A stretch of DNA of 64,000 nt from Cordilura impudica (GCA_963682025.1 OY821517.1:57397716-57461715), one strand, 5' to 3'. Counted from the first letter of the stretch, positions 45,676-57,911 are shown. Translations and numbers: made by a program. Notes: generated by a model not told the origin, from the sequence alone.

Positions 45676-47922
45676 ACCATTACAGCACCTCTCGGTAAGT
45701 CGGATCACTGTACCATTTTTGCATCTTTTTCGTACTCTGTACTTCACAGTGTTTCAACACCAGCTATGAAACGCTCAGTTTTTATTTACGAAAAGGCTCG
45801 TTGGGCCGAGCTCAACGATTTCTTCAAGCATTTCAACTGGAAACTTTGTTTCCTAGATAATAATGTTGACGCTGCAGCGATAATGGTGGAAAAAATAATA
45901 GTGCTTGGTATGAGGTTATTCATTCCATCAAAGCACATTTCTTGGTTTAACCAGACTTGCAGATATGCAGTCAGATCCAGAGAGGAAGCATTCAGACACT
46001 GGCGTGAAAATAAAAATTCCGTCACTGCCAAAGTACTAAGGCGCGAAAAGTTTCTTCACGATCAGCGTCTTCGTGCTAAAGTTCTTTCTGCTCCTCGGGG
46101 CAGCAAGAGCTTTTGGTCATTTGTTAAAAGTCTAAAGAATATTGCTAGTTCTGCTATCCCAACTCTTATGATGAATGACCAAATATTCACTGACCCGGTT
46201 GATAAGCTAACTTTTAAGCTGAACTTTTTGTAAACAATTGATTTTTGCCGGATAGCGATCAACCACTGCCCGAACTCGAAAGAGTATCTTCTGTTATGCC
46301 TAAAATATTCTTCCGAGCACGTGCAGTTAAAAAGGTTCTTTCGGATCTCAATATTAATAAGTCTCCGGGACCGGATGGTATACCAGCGCTGGTGCTGAAG
46401 TAGTGCTCTTCGACGCTAGTCAGTCCATTGGCCAACCTTTTCAGCCTTTTGTACCATGCGGGAGTCTTTCCCTCTTGCTGGAAGTTTGCTAATATCCAAC
46501 CAATCCCTAAAAAGGGCGCGGCTATTAACCCTGAAAATTACCGCCCAATTGCAATCTGCTCTGCACTCTCGAAGGTGATGGAGAGCGTGATCAATTTCCA
46601 TCTTGTGAACTACCTAGAGGCCAACTCACTTCTTAATGATCGTCAATATGGCTTCCGTAGAAATCGTTCCACGGGAGACCTGTTAACTCTACTTTCTGAG
46701 CGCTGGAGTCGATCCATTCGCAAATTTGGCGAAAGTAAATGCGTTGCTCTAGATATTTCCAAGGCATTCGATCATGTATGGCACGGTGCATTGATATCAA
46801 AGCTTATTGCATTTGGGGTCGGTAATGACTTCTCCCGATTTATATCGAGTTTTCTGAAAGACCGAACAATACGTGTTGTTATTGATGGAGTCTCTTCTAA
46901 TGAGTTTCAGCTTAATTCAAGGGTACCGCAAGGTTCCATTCTTTCTCCTTCTCTTTTCCTTATCTTTCTGAACGACTCTTTTGGGCAATCTTTTAATTCT
47001 ATATACTCTTTCGCAGATGACAGCAGCATTTGTCATTCATTTTCCTTTAATTGTAGGCCAAGCCTCTTGGAGGTTGGGCGGCAAAAGGCAGACAATGAAT
47101 GACACACTCAATCAAGACCTGTTAACAATCGCCGAGTGGGGTAAAGCGAATAGTGTTGATTTTAATGCGCTGAAGACTCAATGTTGTATGTTGACCCATA
47201 GGGTCATGGAATCAGCAATGACGTCTGTATATATGGGTGGTATAGGTATTAAGGAATCGGATACTCTTGATGTTCTAGTCAGGAGAATTCAATGTGATAT
47301 TTGTTGGAACGAGCATGATTTTCAAGTGTCGAAAGAAGCATTCAACTTTCTTGCTTTTCTAAAACGGTGTAAAAATTACTTCACTCCTTCTGATCTCCTT
47401 AAAATCTACACCACTTACATACGACCGAAAATGGAATACAACTCCCATATATGGGCAGGAGCTTCAAAGTACATTTTGGAGCTACTGGACCGTGTGCAAA
47501 GGAGGACGTTGGCACTTGTCAATGAGATTAGGGTATCCAACTCTATTGACTCATTGGAACATCATCGGAATTGGGTTGTGTAGCATTGTTCTATAGATAT
47601 TACCATGAGAAATGTTCTTCTGAGATTAGCGAACTTTTTCCAAGTGCCCGAGTTTCGGTGCGCTCTACCCGCTTCCCTGGTAGTTCACATCCGTTTGTAG
47701 TTTATTGTGCAGTTGACTGCACAACGCATTACAGAGAGAATTCATTTATCAGTCGAACTAACCGTTTGTGGAATAAATAATAATCTTATAAAAGTTAAGT
47801 CAAAAATCCACAAACACTACTCCCTCTTTCCTCCTTCCCATAAACTAATTTCCTGATATCAACGCAATGCACTGCATTTGGAGGGGCATCCCCTGGGTGT
47901 TGGTTAACAAAAAAAAAAAAAA
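45676..47922 (+). pseudogene. Jockey/CR1-like LINE, endonuclease end to poly(A)
   Basis: 5'-truncated. Begins with the last endonuclease motif (TITAPLGKSDHC), then AMKRSVFIYEKARWAELNDF and a linker to 46233. Reverse transcriptase blocks follow: NKSPGPDGIPALVLK with a TAG at 46400, IPKKGAAINPENYRPIAI, RQYGFRRNRSTGDLL, CVALDISKAFDHVWH (catalytic D), SRVPQGSILSPSLF and SFADDSS (FADD at the active site). After frameshifts near 47090 and 47575 the tail reads RCKNYFTPSDLLKIYTTY, RPKMEYNSHIWAGAS, GCVALFYRYYHEKCSSEI and FISRTNRLWNK (stop 47778-47780). The 3' UTR has a GGGGCATCCCC hairpin at about 47883 and ends in an A-run (47909-47922). Confidence 0.85.
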
Positions 47923-47971
47923 GCTTTTACGCTACATTGGACATGAAAGAGTTAAGACCTTTTAAATTAAA

Positions 47972-49727
47972 TCTATATATATAAAAACGTTGGTGCATTT
48001 GTTTGTAACGAATGATCTCCTTAACCAGCATAGGTTCGGTTCGAGCTCTTCCGTGTTTTTTTTAGTTTTAACCCTTTAGCTGGCAATTCAGAATGTATGT
48101 ATGTTTCGTCATAAGAAATTTTAGTGTTTATAAATGGACCCGATAGGTGGCGCTGGGGTAAAGTCATTTCGAATACTCTTATTAACGGTGCGATTTTACT
48201 GAAACTAAGAATGTACATATATGTATGTTAGATGATGCCAACATTTTTTTTGTTGGACCCGGTAGATGGCGCTGGCATTCGAAAAATAATGAGTTGTCAA
48301 ATTTATTTAAATTTTATAAGTTCCAAAATTCACAAACGTTTTTATATACAAATATTCTAACTAAAAAGGAAGGAAAAATTGCATTGGCTATTGCTTTGTT
48401 CGGAATAGCCGCAATATTATTGCATGGTGGTCGTACAGCTCATTCAGCACTCCAATCACCGTTAAACGTACAAATGAGAATGCCTTATGTAATATCAAAA
48501 AACATTCCGGTTTGGCAAAAGTTCTGCAAAAATGCAGTATTATTATTTGGGATGAATGTACCAAGGCTCAAAAACATTCCTTAAAAGCATTACAAAGAAC
48601 TTTAAAAGATTTGAAAGGCAGTGAAAGACATTTTATTATCTGGAGATCTTCGTCAAACATTGCCAGTCATACCAAAATCAACCTATGCTGACGAGATAAA
48701 TACCTGCTGAAAATCATCAACATTATGGAGTAGCGTTCAAACTTTAAAATTAACAACAAACGTGCGAGTACGATTACAAAATATCCAACGGCTGACCAAT
48801 TTTCAAAACAACTACTTGATCTTGGTAATGGTAAAATCAATATTAACCCAACCAGTCAAACTATTAAAATATCCACAAGATTTTTGTCAATTTTATCTTC
48901 ACGCGATGAATTAATTGAAAATGTATTCCCCGACATGCAATATCAATATCGAAACCATGATTGGTTAAGTGAAAGAGCTATTTTAGTCGCAAAAATGTCG
49001 ATGTCGATAATATTAATGATTGATTCCGAAACGTTTTCTTTGAAATCTATGGATAGTGTTGTTGAAGAAAATGAAGCAGTCAATTATCCAACAGAATTTT
49101 TGAATTAAATTGATGTGCCCGGTCTACCGCCACATTTATTAAAATTAAAAGCTGGTTCTCGAATAATTTTGCTACGTAATTGTTGAGAGATTAATGCCCA
49201 ATGTTATCGAGGCTGCAATTCTCAAAGGAAAATTTAAAGGAGAACATGTTTTGCTGCCAAGAAGTCCTATGATTCCTACCGACACACCGATAATATTCAA
49301 AAGATTGCAATTTCCGATCAGATTGGGCTTTGCCATGATCATTAATAAATCTCAAGGACAATCATTGCAAATATGTGGTTTGGACCTCGAAAACAGTTGT
49401 TTTTCCCACGAGCAACTATATGTGGCATGTTCTCGTCTCGGAAAGCCAGCAAATTTATTCATGTACTGCCAGAATAAGGAAACGAAAAATATTGTTCACT
49501 CTTTTTAGAATTACAATAATAGATATATGTACATATATTGGCCATTCTTATATGTATGTTACAATAAAAATTTATTTTAATTTTCATAAATAAAACATGG
49601 TTTTTCTTTAACAGTATTCAATTAATTTTAACAAATGCACAAACGTTTTTTTATATAGATATATACAGATTCTAACTAAAATAAAAAATTCATTGAGGGC
49701 AAAACAACGTTTGCCGGGTCCAGCTAG
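47972..49727 (+). mobile_element. Helitron with both termini, internally deleted
   Basis: The 5' end TCTATATATATAAAAACG follows an A. The 3' end has the stem-loop GGCAAA-ACAACG-TTTGCC, eight bases, then CTAG (49724-49727) followed by T. These are textbook Helitron ends. The Rep/HUH nuclease domain is absent and the helicase is partial, so the 1.76-kb element is a defective derivative of an autonomous Helitron. Confidence 0.88.
48330..49508 (+). pseudogene. Helitron PIF1-type helicase relic
   Basis: Blocks in order: KIALAIALFGIAAILLHGGR with TAHSALQSPLNVQ (after the Walker A position), LQKCSIIIWDECT-like traces near 48530, HFIIWRSSS (decayed), NHDWLSERAILVAKM, ENEAVNYPTEFLN (stop), DVPGLPPHLLKLKAGSRIIL, LMPNVIEAAILKGKFKGEHV, LLPRSPMIPTDTPIIFKRLQ, AMIINKSQGQSLQICGLDLE and QLYVACSRLGKPANLF. 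The last two are helicase motifs V-VI of PIF1-like helicases fused to Helitron Rep proteins. Many stops and shifts occur; the ATP-binding loop and the Rep domain are missing. Confidence 0.85.
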
Positions 49728-50514
49728 TTTCTTTATAAATTGTCTAAATAATTTCGATAAGCCGTGAAAAATGTTCCCAAAAAAACCCGTTTTTTCAATC
49801 TTGAACTCAATATTTATCAAACATTCCCATCATGTTTATACATAATCAAGTGTTTTCATTTCATTTTTGGCAGACTGTCATTTCATTAGTTAGTTTCGTT
49901 TATTTAACCTTCAATATATTTGATGGAGCTACTCGTCTATAAAGTAAATCATTAAGTTTGTTACACATTCCATGAACACATGGAATCAAAAATTATAAAT
50001 AAAAGAAGCTATTTTGTTTGGTTCAAGTTCATTTCGTCCAGTCTACGAACTTAAAAAGAAGCCAGATTGGCTTGCTCAACAGTGTTTGTGTACGTGTTTG
50101 CTTATCAACATATATGGCCTGCAATATGACTGAAGTTTAAAAATACATACAAGATCTCAATAACTCACAAACCATGTGCCCAAAAAAGTAGTCTATAAAT
50201 GTTGCTGAAAAATCTCTGACACATTGATAAAGCGAGCCCTTTTTAAAGTTTGAGCAAAGAGGATATATGGGCTTTTTTAAAGGCAACCCCAGTTTAGTAA
50301 TTATCAACGAAAATATAACCGGTTGTAATTACTGGTTTTAATTTTTTTTAAATGAGCCAAATCGATCTAGGGGCTTCAAAGTTAACAAAGTTATGTTAAG
50401 AAATTTAGAAAATTAGAAAAAGTTAGAAAATTTTTAAAAATTTTCATTAAAAAAATTTCTTTAAGCATTTTTGTTAAATAAAAAAAATTTTTTTTGATTT
50501 CATTTAATCTTAAA
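49728..50514. other. Non-coding stretch
   Basis: AT-rich, no gene or repeat recognised between two Helitrons. Confidence 0.45.
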
Positions 50515-50888
50515 CTAGCAAATTCCAGCGCTCGAAATTCGAGTGCAAATTCTAGGAAATTTTATCTTCTCATTTAATAAAAACTCTAAAAGTATGCCTC
50601 ACAATTCAACTTATTTTAAATGAAGAAAACAAACTCAACACATTAACACAAACACATTAACAAATTCAATAAACACACACAAAGCATTGTATAATTTTAT
50701 GTATGTGTTAGTAGCAACTTTAAACGATCATAACTCCAAAAATATGTTCCAGACGATAAAAATCTGTAAATCTGGGTAACAGCTAAAAAGAAATTCCTTT
50801 CAAATGATACATTTTTTGTCAAAATCGGGGTATAACTGTGAAACTTACATCGGTCACAAGAAATCGCCTAGCCTATTAATATTATAGA
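50515..50888 (-). mobile_element. Short Helitron, family 1
   Basis: Complete 374-bp copy: CTAG at 50515, hairpin GCTCGAAATTCGAGTGC, right end TATTAATATTATAGA. Flanking bases are A and T. Closest in length to the copies at 11583 and 21050. Confidence 0.9.
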
Positions 50889-52266
50889 TATGTAATGAGT
50901 ATGTTAATAATATGTAATCATATCGAATCTTAAGTATTTCTTAAAAAAAAATTGTTCTTTGTAGGGTGCTAAATGATTCGTATTTGGAATTTTGATTCCT
51001 TTGCAATATGTTAGACGCTCTGTCTAGTTCAGCTCGTTGTTAGTTAATATGTCTTTGTTGTTCGCTAATATGGAAATTGTTGTTGTTCTCCATGTATTGT
51101 GCTGAATTTCAGTTTTAGGTTTGTAGTTCTTGATTAATGACTGCCAGTCGAAGACATTAAGTTGGAGCTTAATCGTTAATCGTTGCATATCACACTGCGG
51201 TATGTTAAAGCAAATTCGTTATTTTCGCCATCGTCATCGTCATTGTCGATATTCTCGTTTTCATAGATGAGATTAATGACAAGGTAAAACGCGTTTAAGT
51301 AGGATTTCCAAGTACTTTAGTGGCAAAATGTGAAAAATAAAAAAAGTATATGAAAGAGGAATGAACCTTTTTGCTGATACAGTGGCTTTTATTGATTGAT
51401 TTTGGTAGAACAATTCAATATTTTTGTACAATAAAAAATTTGTTAGTTGTTGTGATTTTATTTAGAAACTTAATATTTTACAATATATTTTTTGTGTTAG
51501 TAACAATCAAATGAAATCGCATGTCAAATACAAATATTAAACAATAAATTTTCGTGTACTTGGATCGAAGTTTTTCTATTTTAGTAATTTTTTTTTATTG
51601 ACGCACTACATTTCACTGTGTCAAGAACACATTAATTAATGTGTCCTTTTCTTTGAAGATTATTTACGTTGTTGTTATTGTTGGCGCTTACGTATACGTT
51701 GCTCTCGTTATTGTTGATGGAAAATGTCACGGTTGGATGCTTGACGGATATTCCACTAAGGTTCAATTGCACCAGCTTCCTCCACACATGCATACATTCG
51801 TACATATATGTACTAGTACATACTCGTACATACAGTTGCGGTCAAAAAAATAGCATCATGCAAAAAAAAAATTTTTTTTTTATTTTTTATTGTATATTAA
51901 GCGTAGGTTGCTTGGCTGCATGATAAAAATAATATAAAAATAACTTATTGTTAGAATGTATTTCAAATTTTGTTTGTGTAATGTTATGTTTTCAAACTTA
52001 AGCTTCTCTGGATTATACAGGGTGAGCCAAAAGTCACATGGGGCTTAAAAATTTAATAACTTTTTCATTTATGTATATATTTTTTTGTGATTATAAAATA
52101 TACAAAATGGAAATTTTTTACACTAAGTATGGAAAATAATGTCACTAAAATGCGCCGTAGTAAGGTACGAGATATTCCTAGCTGAGCAGAACGTCTTCTG
52201 GTGGATGTTTCTGATGTTCAGTTAACACTTTGCTCTATACGTTCAATATTTTATATTTAAATTTTA
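50889..52266. other. Mostly unrecognised, with two single mariner-like ends
   Basis: No gene is supported. Near 51831 is TACAGTTGCGGTCAAAAAAA and near 52017 TACAGGGTGAGCCAAAAGTC. Both look like one end of Tc1/mariner-class elements, but no matching opposite ends were found. A (GTACATA)-rich stretch lies at 51790-51830. Confidence 0.4.
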
Positions 52267-52728
52267 TTAGATTATAACTGTCAGGAAAGACCTCTGCGTA
52301 GTTCGACTGATAAACGAATTATCTCTGTAATGTGTTGTGCGTTGAACTGGACAATAGACTACAAACGGATGTGATCTACTAGAGAAGCGGGTAGAGCGAA
52401 CCGAAACTCGGGCACTCGGAATAAGTTCGCTAATCTCAGAAGAACATTTCCCATGGTAATATCTATAGAACAGTGCTACACAACCTACATTCCGACGATG
52501 TTCCAATGAATCAATAGAATTGGATACCACTATCATTGATGGGCGCCAACACCCTCCTTTGCACTCGGTCCAGTAGCTCCAAAATAGACTTTGAAGCCCC
52601 TGCCCATATATGGGAGATGTATTCCATTTTCGGTCGGATGTAAGTGGTATAGATTTTAAGGAGATCAGTAGGAGTGAAGTAATTTCTACACCGTTTTAGA
52701 AAACCAAGACATTTGAATGCTTCCTGAG
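52267..52728 (-). pseudogene. C-terminal piece of the 46-kb LINE family
   Basis: The minus strand reads QEAFKCLGFLKRCRNYFTPT, LLKIYTTYIRPKMEYISHIW, LLDRVQRRVLAPIND and, after a frameshift near 52530, SIDSLEHRRNVGCVALFYRY and SEISELIPSARVSVRSTRF, ending at NSFISRT. It is the same tail as 47310-47770, 5'-truncated exactly where it meets the RTE element. Here the GCVALF junction is intact, which confirms the frameshift in the 47.5-kb copy. Confidence 0.85.
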
Positions 52729-55390
52729 AGGAACATAGGGCCTCAACAAAATTATTAAATTCATATCTATTTAATGCCAAATATTTAATTTCACTCCTGC
52801 TTCGTCCCATTCTTGCTGCTTCCGTCTCTACAGATCTTCTCCAAGTGTTTGCAGGCCTACCTCTTCTACGACTCCCTTGCGGGTTCCACTCCAGTGCCTG
52901 TCTGGCAATATCGTCTCTTGGCTTTCTTAAGGTATGGCCTATCCATTTCCATTTGCGCTCTTTTATTTCCTGGCTTACTGATTTCTGCTTAGTCAATCTC
53001 CATAGCTCTGCATTGGATATTACATTCGGCCAGAATCTCCTCATGATTCTACGTAGGCACGTGTTCGTGAAGACTTGCAGTGCCTTTAGCTCAGTCAACG
53101 CTACGTTCCACGTTTCGCAGCCATAAAGAATGACGGACTTGACGTTTGAGTTAAAAAACCGCAGTTTCATCCCTCTGGAGATGAACCGAGACCGCCACAC
53201 ATTGTCCAATGCTCCAAAAGGTCTACGTCCTTTCTTGATTCGGTGTAGTATATCCTCTTTGGTTCCTCCATTGTCGTTTATGATGCTGCCGAGATACATG
53301 AACGATTTGACCGTTTCAACTACTTTTCCATCTATAATGTTGCTTGGGGGGCGTCATTGTGTTGATGGACATCATCTTTGTCTTACCAACATTTATTTTT
53401 AATCCAGCTCTAGCTGCGAATGCGTGAATAGCATGTAGATTTTCCGCCAAGTGTGTACGTTTGTGAGTGAGCAGGCAAATGTCATCCGCATAATCGAGGT
53501 CGAGCAGGCTTCCTTGCATCCCGCATTTTATTCCGCAGGAACCTCTCATTGCGTTGTTCATTATTACGTCCAAAACGATGCTAAAAAGCAGGGGGGGAAA
53601 GCACACAGCCTTGTCTTACTCCTGCAAAGATGTTGATTTTGTCGCTCAGTTGACCTTCGTGTAGAACTCTGCACGAGGCATTATCATATAAGGCCTTAAC
53701 AAGGTTAGTCAACTTTCTCGGGACGCCTTTGCACTCCAGTGCGCACCAGATTGCGCCGTGGTGTATGGTGTCGAATGCTCTTTCGAAGTCAATAAATCCT
53801 AGGTAAAGTGGCGTTCTCCATTCAACCGACTGCTCAACAATCACGCGCAGGCTAATCACATGATCAATACATGATCTGTGTCGTCAGAAACCCGCTTGCT
53901 CTCTTCTTAGTAGTGGTTCCAATTTTTCGCCAATCCGCGAGGCCACAATATGCGATATTAGTTTCAACGTGACATTCAAATGGAATATGCCTCTCCAATT
54001 TATGCAGTCCGCTAAGTTGCCCTTCTTAGGGAGCTTGATTATGATGCCTTCCTTCAATATACTCGGGAGGGACTCATTTTCCCAAAATTATTCTATAACT
54101 GGGAGTATTATATGCGCGCTGGTTTCAGGGTCAGCTGTTAATAGTTCTGGAGGTACATTATCTGTCCCAGTTGCTTTATTGTTTCGTATGCTCTTGATTG
54201 CTTCTATAATTTCAATTGTATTGGGACATTGTATGTCCATCTCTTCCGTGACAGCATGGTTGCTACAGTCACATAGTTGTTGAGAAACAGGCGGCATAAC
54301 TGACAGCATTTTTGAGTAATACTCAGTCCAGATTTGAAGTTGCTTCTGTTTCGATGAGGTAAATACGCCGTTCCCGTCTAAGAGTGGTTTAGATGTCACC
54401 ATTTGCTTGCCTGATAGTTCTCCATCATGTTTATAAAGGTCTCTACTGCGATTCGTGGCAGCAGCTGCTTGTGCGTCTGATGTTTTTTTATTTATCCACG
54501 CGCGCTTGTCCTTCCTTGCGCTTTTCTTGACCGCGTTGTTTTCGCGTTGTTAAGTTTATTTGGAGGCTTTTCCTTTTGTTTATATCTTTCCAGTTATTCC
54601 GAGCGTGGTCACGGTAGCCTATATTTTGTTCTGCTGCTTCCATGTATGCTTTGCTTATTTCTGTCCACTCCACGCTATTGGCAGGATCTCTGTTTCGGGA
54701 AATGCTCTAAAGTGCCTCTATATAACTGGCTTTGGTAGTGGGGTACTGTAGCTTATCCACATTAATACGCCTCATTCTACTGGATGGGTTTTTGTCGGTA
54801 AAGCTGAAATTTTTAGGCGGATCGTTGCTATTACCAGGTATGTGATCGCTTGCAATGTCTGCATCCCTTTTGTGCCGCACATCTAATAAGGAACCACGCC
54901 ATTTGCGGCTGATAGCAATGTGGTCAATTTGAATCTCAGTGCGGTGGTCCCGCGCCGTCCAAGTGACCTTGTGTACTCGTTTGTGGGGGAAGATGGTTCC
55001 ACCTCTGCATAGGTTGTTTTTAGAACACATACCTGTAAATAAGTCTCCATTTTCAGTGATTGTTGCCCCCCAAACCATGTCGACCCATTATGTTCTCCAT
55101 GCCTCTGTTGTCTGAGCTTAGTTGCGCGTTGAAATCACCCATAACGATCAGAATGTCACGCCTGTTGATGCTGTCGATGGCTCGCGATAGACTGCAGTAG
55201 AATTCCTCTTTCACAGCGTGTTCTGAGACTTCTGTGGGTGCATATCATTGTAAAATGGTCACATTACGGGCTCTTCTTTGAAGTCTAATAGATATAATTC
55301 TCTCTGAGTGGCATTTCCAATCCAATAGTGCAGCATAAGCGGTTCAGTTGTGAATCTCTCCATTATTTATTCTCCAGGTGTTCTTTAAAG
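52729..55390 (-). pseudogene. RTE-type LINE ORF (endonuclease plus RT)
   Basis: Minus strand, 5' to 3'. Endonuclease: SERIISIRLQ, YAPTEVSEHAVKEEFYCSL, ILIVMGDFNAQLS, GGTIFPHKRVHKVTW and IDHIAISRKWRGSLLDVRHK, with a decayed SDH at about 54840. Linker: ISKAYMEAAEQNIGYRDHAR. RT: SIRNNKATGTDNVPPELL, YLGFIDFERAFDTIHH (catalytic D), FAGVRQGCVLSPPAF, LDLDYADDICLLTHKR, MYLGSIINDNGGTKEDI, LRFFNSNVKSVILYGCETW, RKWKWIGHTLRKP, PQGSRRRGRPANTWRRSVE and FVEALCS. The motif set is characteristic of RTE elements. Several frameshifts and stops occur (e.g. near 54480, 53880, 53590, 53310). The 5' end is missing. The last frame runs on into another LINE. Confidence 0.87.
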
Positions 55391-55451
55391 TCACCCCATG
55401 GTGCACACGTCGTCAAACCAACATAATTTAGGAAGAAGCCACCAAAAATAA

Positions 55452-55690
55452 GTGAAACATATTACAGCATCCAATAGCAAAATGCACGGAGAATATGATA
55501 AAAGGAAAAAAGCTACCAAAAAATCTAATTTTTCGAAAAAGCACATGTCGCGGACTGAAGATTGGCGCCATAAAATGTTTCCCGATGAAAAAAATTCAAC
55601 CACGATGAGCCAGATGTCATTAGTTTTTATTGTCATGATTTGCACACAAACTACCCTGTAATGCAATTTCGGAGGAGGTCCCGTCATGAA
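55452..55690 (+). pseudogene. Tc1-like transposase fragment
   Basis: Reads RKKATKKSNFSKKHMSRTED, WRHKMFPDEKN (first catalytic D), then in a shifted frame PDVISFYCHDL and MQFRRRSRHEFD. This is the middle of a Tc1/Tc3-type DDE transposase. No terminal repeats were seen. It is cut on the left by the RTE element and on the right by a degenerate HINE. Confidence 0.68.
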
Positions 55691-56270
55691 TTCGATTCAG
55701 AATCACTGACGTCCGTCCGTCTGTCCATGCAAATCTTGTAATCAAACTACCGATCGGCAATATCAATATATTTTAATGAAATTTTTTATATAAATTTTAT
55801 AGGCCATAGTACGATGCAGACAGTGTATGTTGAGACCTAGTCCCCAAACAAATGACTCCTATGAGATCGATTTGAATTGCCATAACATCAAAATTATCAT
55901 ATCGATTTCGGTAAAATTGGGTTTGTGTGTGTTTATTACACCCATTAAGTAGTAGTCCAAAAACAAACAATACTTAATCATAGCCCCCCATAGACAGCTG
56001 CTTCCCGATTTTCAAAAGACAAAAATATTGCACATTTTTTCTCAAAATTGGTTTATATATGATTTTGTATAAAATGGATGACTACCAAATATGATTACGA
56101 TAGTCCCCATCCGACATGAACTTTATCATATCTGTATGCAATCAAATTAATAACATTGCCCCTCAAATTGGGTTTATGCCTATTCTCCAATTAGTTGGAC
56201 CGAAGACCCTTTCTCTAAATGCATGGTATAGGGTCGGTCGGTCTAGATCGGCTTTAATTTTCTGACTCGT
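55686..56270 (+). mobile_element. Degenerate HINE copy M
   Basis: Starts near GATTCAGAATCACTGACGTCC with a shortened GTCC run, lacks about 120 bp of the 5' end, and ends GGTCTAGATCGGCTTTAATT TTCTGACTCGT with a decayed palindrome. Many substitutions: one of the oldest copies. Confidence 0.78.
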
Positions 56271-56894
56271 TTCGTTTTAGTATAAAGTACTTAAAGTAAA
56301 AATATATTATAGATTTTGAATTCAACAGTTTTATGATGGCTACTGCAGTCCACTCCTGTCCTGAAACAACTTTTCTTACAAGGTTGCTCGTGGGGTTCGG
56401 CTCATTATATTGCTTGTAAACATTTTGTTTGCAATAACATCTGCTTAAGATTTTGGCATCCAATCCGCGAGATTTTGGCATCTTTCCTTCGAAATAGAAT
56501 GCAAGATTTGCTGGATAGTAGCCGAAAGGACTTAATTACTGGTTGATTTTAATTGAGATACTCCCTTCTTCATCACTGTCCATAACTTCTCAATTCCGTT
56601 GAGATCTATCTCACTCCATCATGTTCCCTTCATTGTCCAGAAACCATTTTTTTTGCAGGTTTGCTCGTGTGCTTCTGGAGGATATTAACGCAAACTGCCC
56701 TATCCATGATTGTTTTGATCCAATTTAACCCCCATGTCTATTTTGTTTGTATGAATTACCTCCAAATAAAACAATTTCGGACTGTACAAAGTACATTTCT
56801 TCACTTCTCAGTTGGCCGGGTCGAACGAGTTCTAGCGTACTGCAAACGCTTTACAACATGCTTACGTGAATGCAGTGGCACTTATCAGAGTCTA
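56271..56894. other. Non-coding stretch
   Basis: No gene or repeat family recognised. Confidence 0.4.
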
Positions 56895-57909
56895 CTAGGG
56901 CTATCCCTGAACATCCCAACCTGACGTATAGATGGCGGCAGTAGTTTGATAAAAATTATTTTGGGTGAAAAGTGGCAACCTCATGTAAACCTGGAAGAAA
57001 TTGGACAACGTTATGCAATTCAGTACATTCATTTGAAAAGTCTCAGTCCAACCAATATTAAAGACGCGCTAGATATTACTCTGGGATAATCTGCTTCTTC
57101 GTTTACGACTATAAACTATTGGGTGTCAGAGTTTAAATGCAGCTGTGCGAGCTGCTAGGATCAATACCGTAGTGGTCGATCAATTGAGGTGGCCACACCT
57201 GAAACGGTTCAGAAAATCCGCAAAATGGTATTAAATGATCGTCGGCTGAAGGTGCGTGAGCTACCTTAAATGATAAGCATTTCAAAAAGAGCTATACATT
57301 GCATATTGACCGGAAATTTGAAGATGAGAAAGCTGTCCACAAGATGGACAGAAAGCTGTCCACGTTTGCTAACAATAGAACAAACATAGCGTCTTCAATA
57401 TCTTTCAATATAGTATTTGGCGATTAATTCACCGCAATAAACCGGAGGCAAAGGAACAAAAAAGTGCACTGAAATGGGAGAATCGTGCCTAAAATAGGCG
57501 AAAGTTATTGCATTATTTTTTTTTTGGAATACCCGTGGGATATTTTTCAATGGCGAGTATTATGCAGATTTATTAGAACGTTTAAGTGCTGAAATTAATG
57601 GAAAAAGAAAGTGTTGTTTCATTAAGACAATGCATCAGTTCATTCATTCGCTATTGCGGTGGCCAAAATCCATGGAAACTTAAAAAAATGGCTCGGTGGT
57701 AAAATATTTAATGAAGAGATGGAGTCTGCGGTTCATGGCTATTTTAAGGAGCTATTCAGTTCCTACTATAAACAGGGTCTTGAAGCTATTGATTAATGCT
57801 GGGAAAAGTGTATCGACCTATAAGGAGATGATGATGAGAAATAAATAAAATTTTTCCCAAAGTTTTCGTGTTTTCTTTGTCATGTCGGGTTGTTCTGGGA
57901 CTGCCCTCA
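56895..57909 (+). mobile_element. Mariner (DD34D type) element with transposase relic
   Basis: 1015 bp, TA on both sides. Ends CTAGGGCTATCCC / CCCTCA with GGGACTGCC, partners of the 35140 element. The transposase remains read TVAYWVSEFKCS, RSGRSIEVATPETVQKIRKM, LNDRRLKVREL, LKMRKLSTRW, a DNASVHSFAIAVAKIHG block (second D) and then directly KKWLGGKIFNEEMESAVHGY. The SPDL..SD motif with the third D has been deleted. A tail (YYKQGLEAID, CWEKCIDL) reaches 57830. Dead. Confidence 0.83.
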
Positions 57910-57911
57910 TA

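Noticed and set aside
51641..51853. Possible small membrane protein (IIYVVVIVGAYVYVALVIV)
   Set aside because: The frame lacks an ATG at its start, overlaps another frame of similar length, and runs into a simple repeat and a mariner-like end.
52845..53402. Plus-strand frames of about 90 codons
   Set aside because: Antisense to the RTE reverse transcriptase, which has the real motifs on the minus strand.
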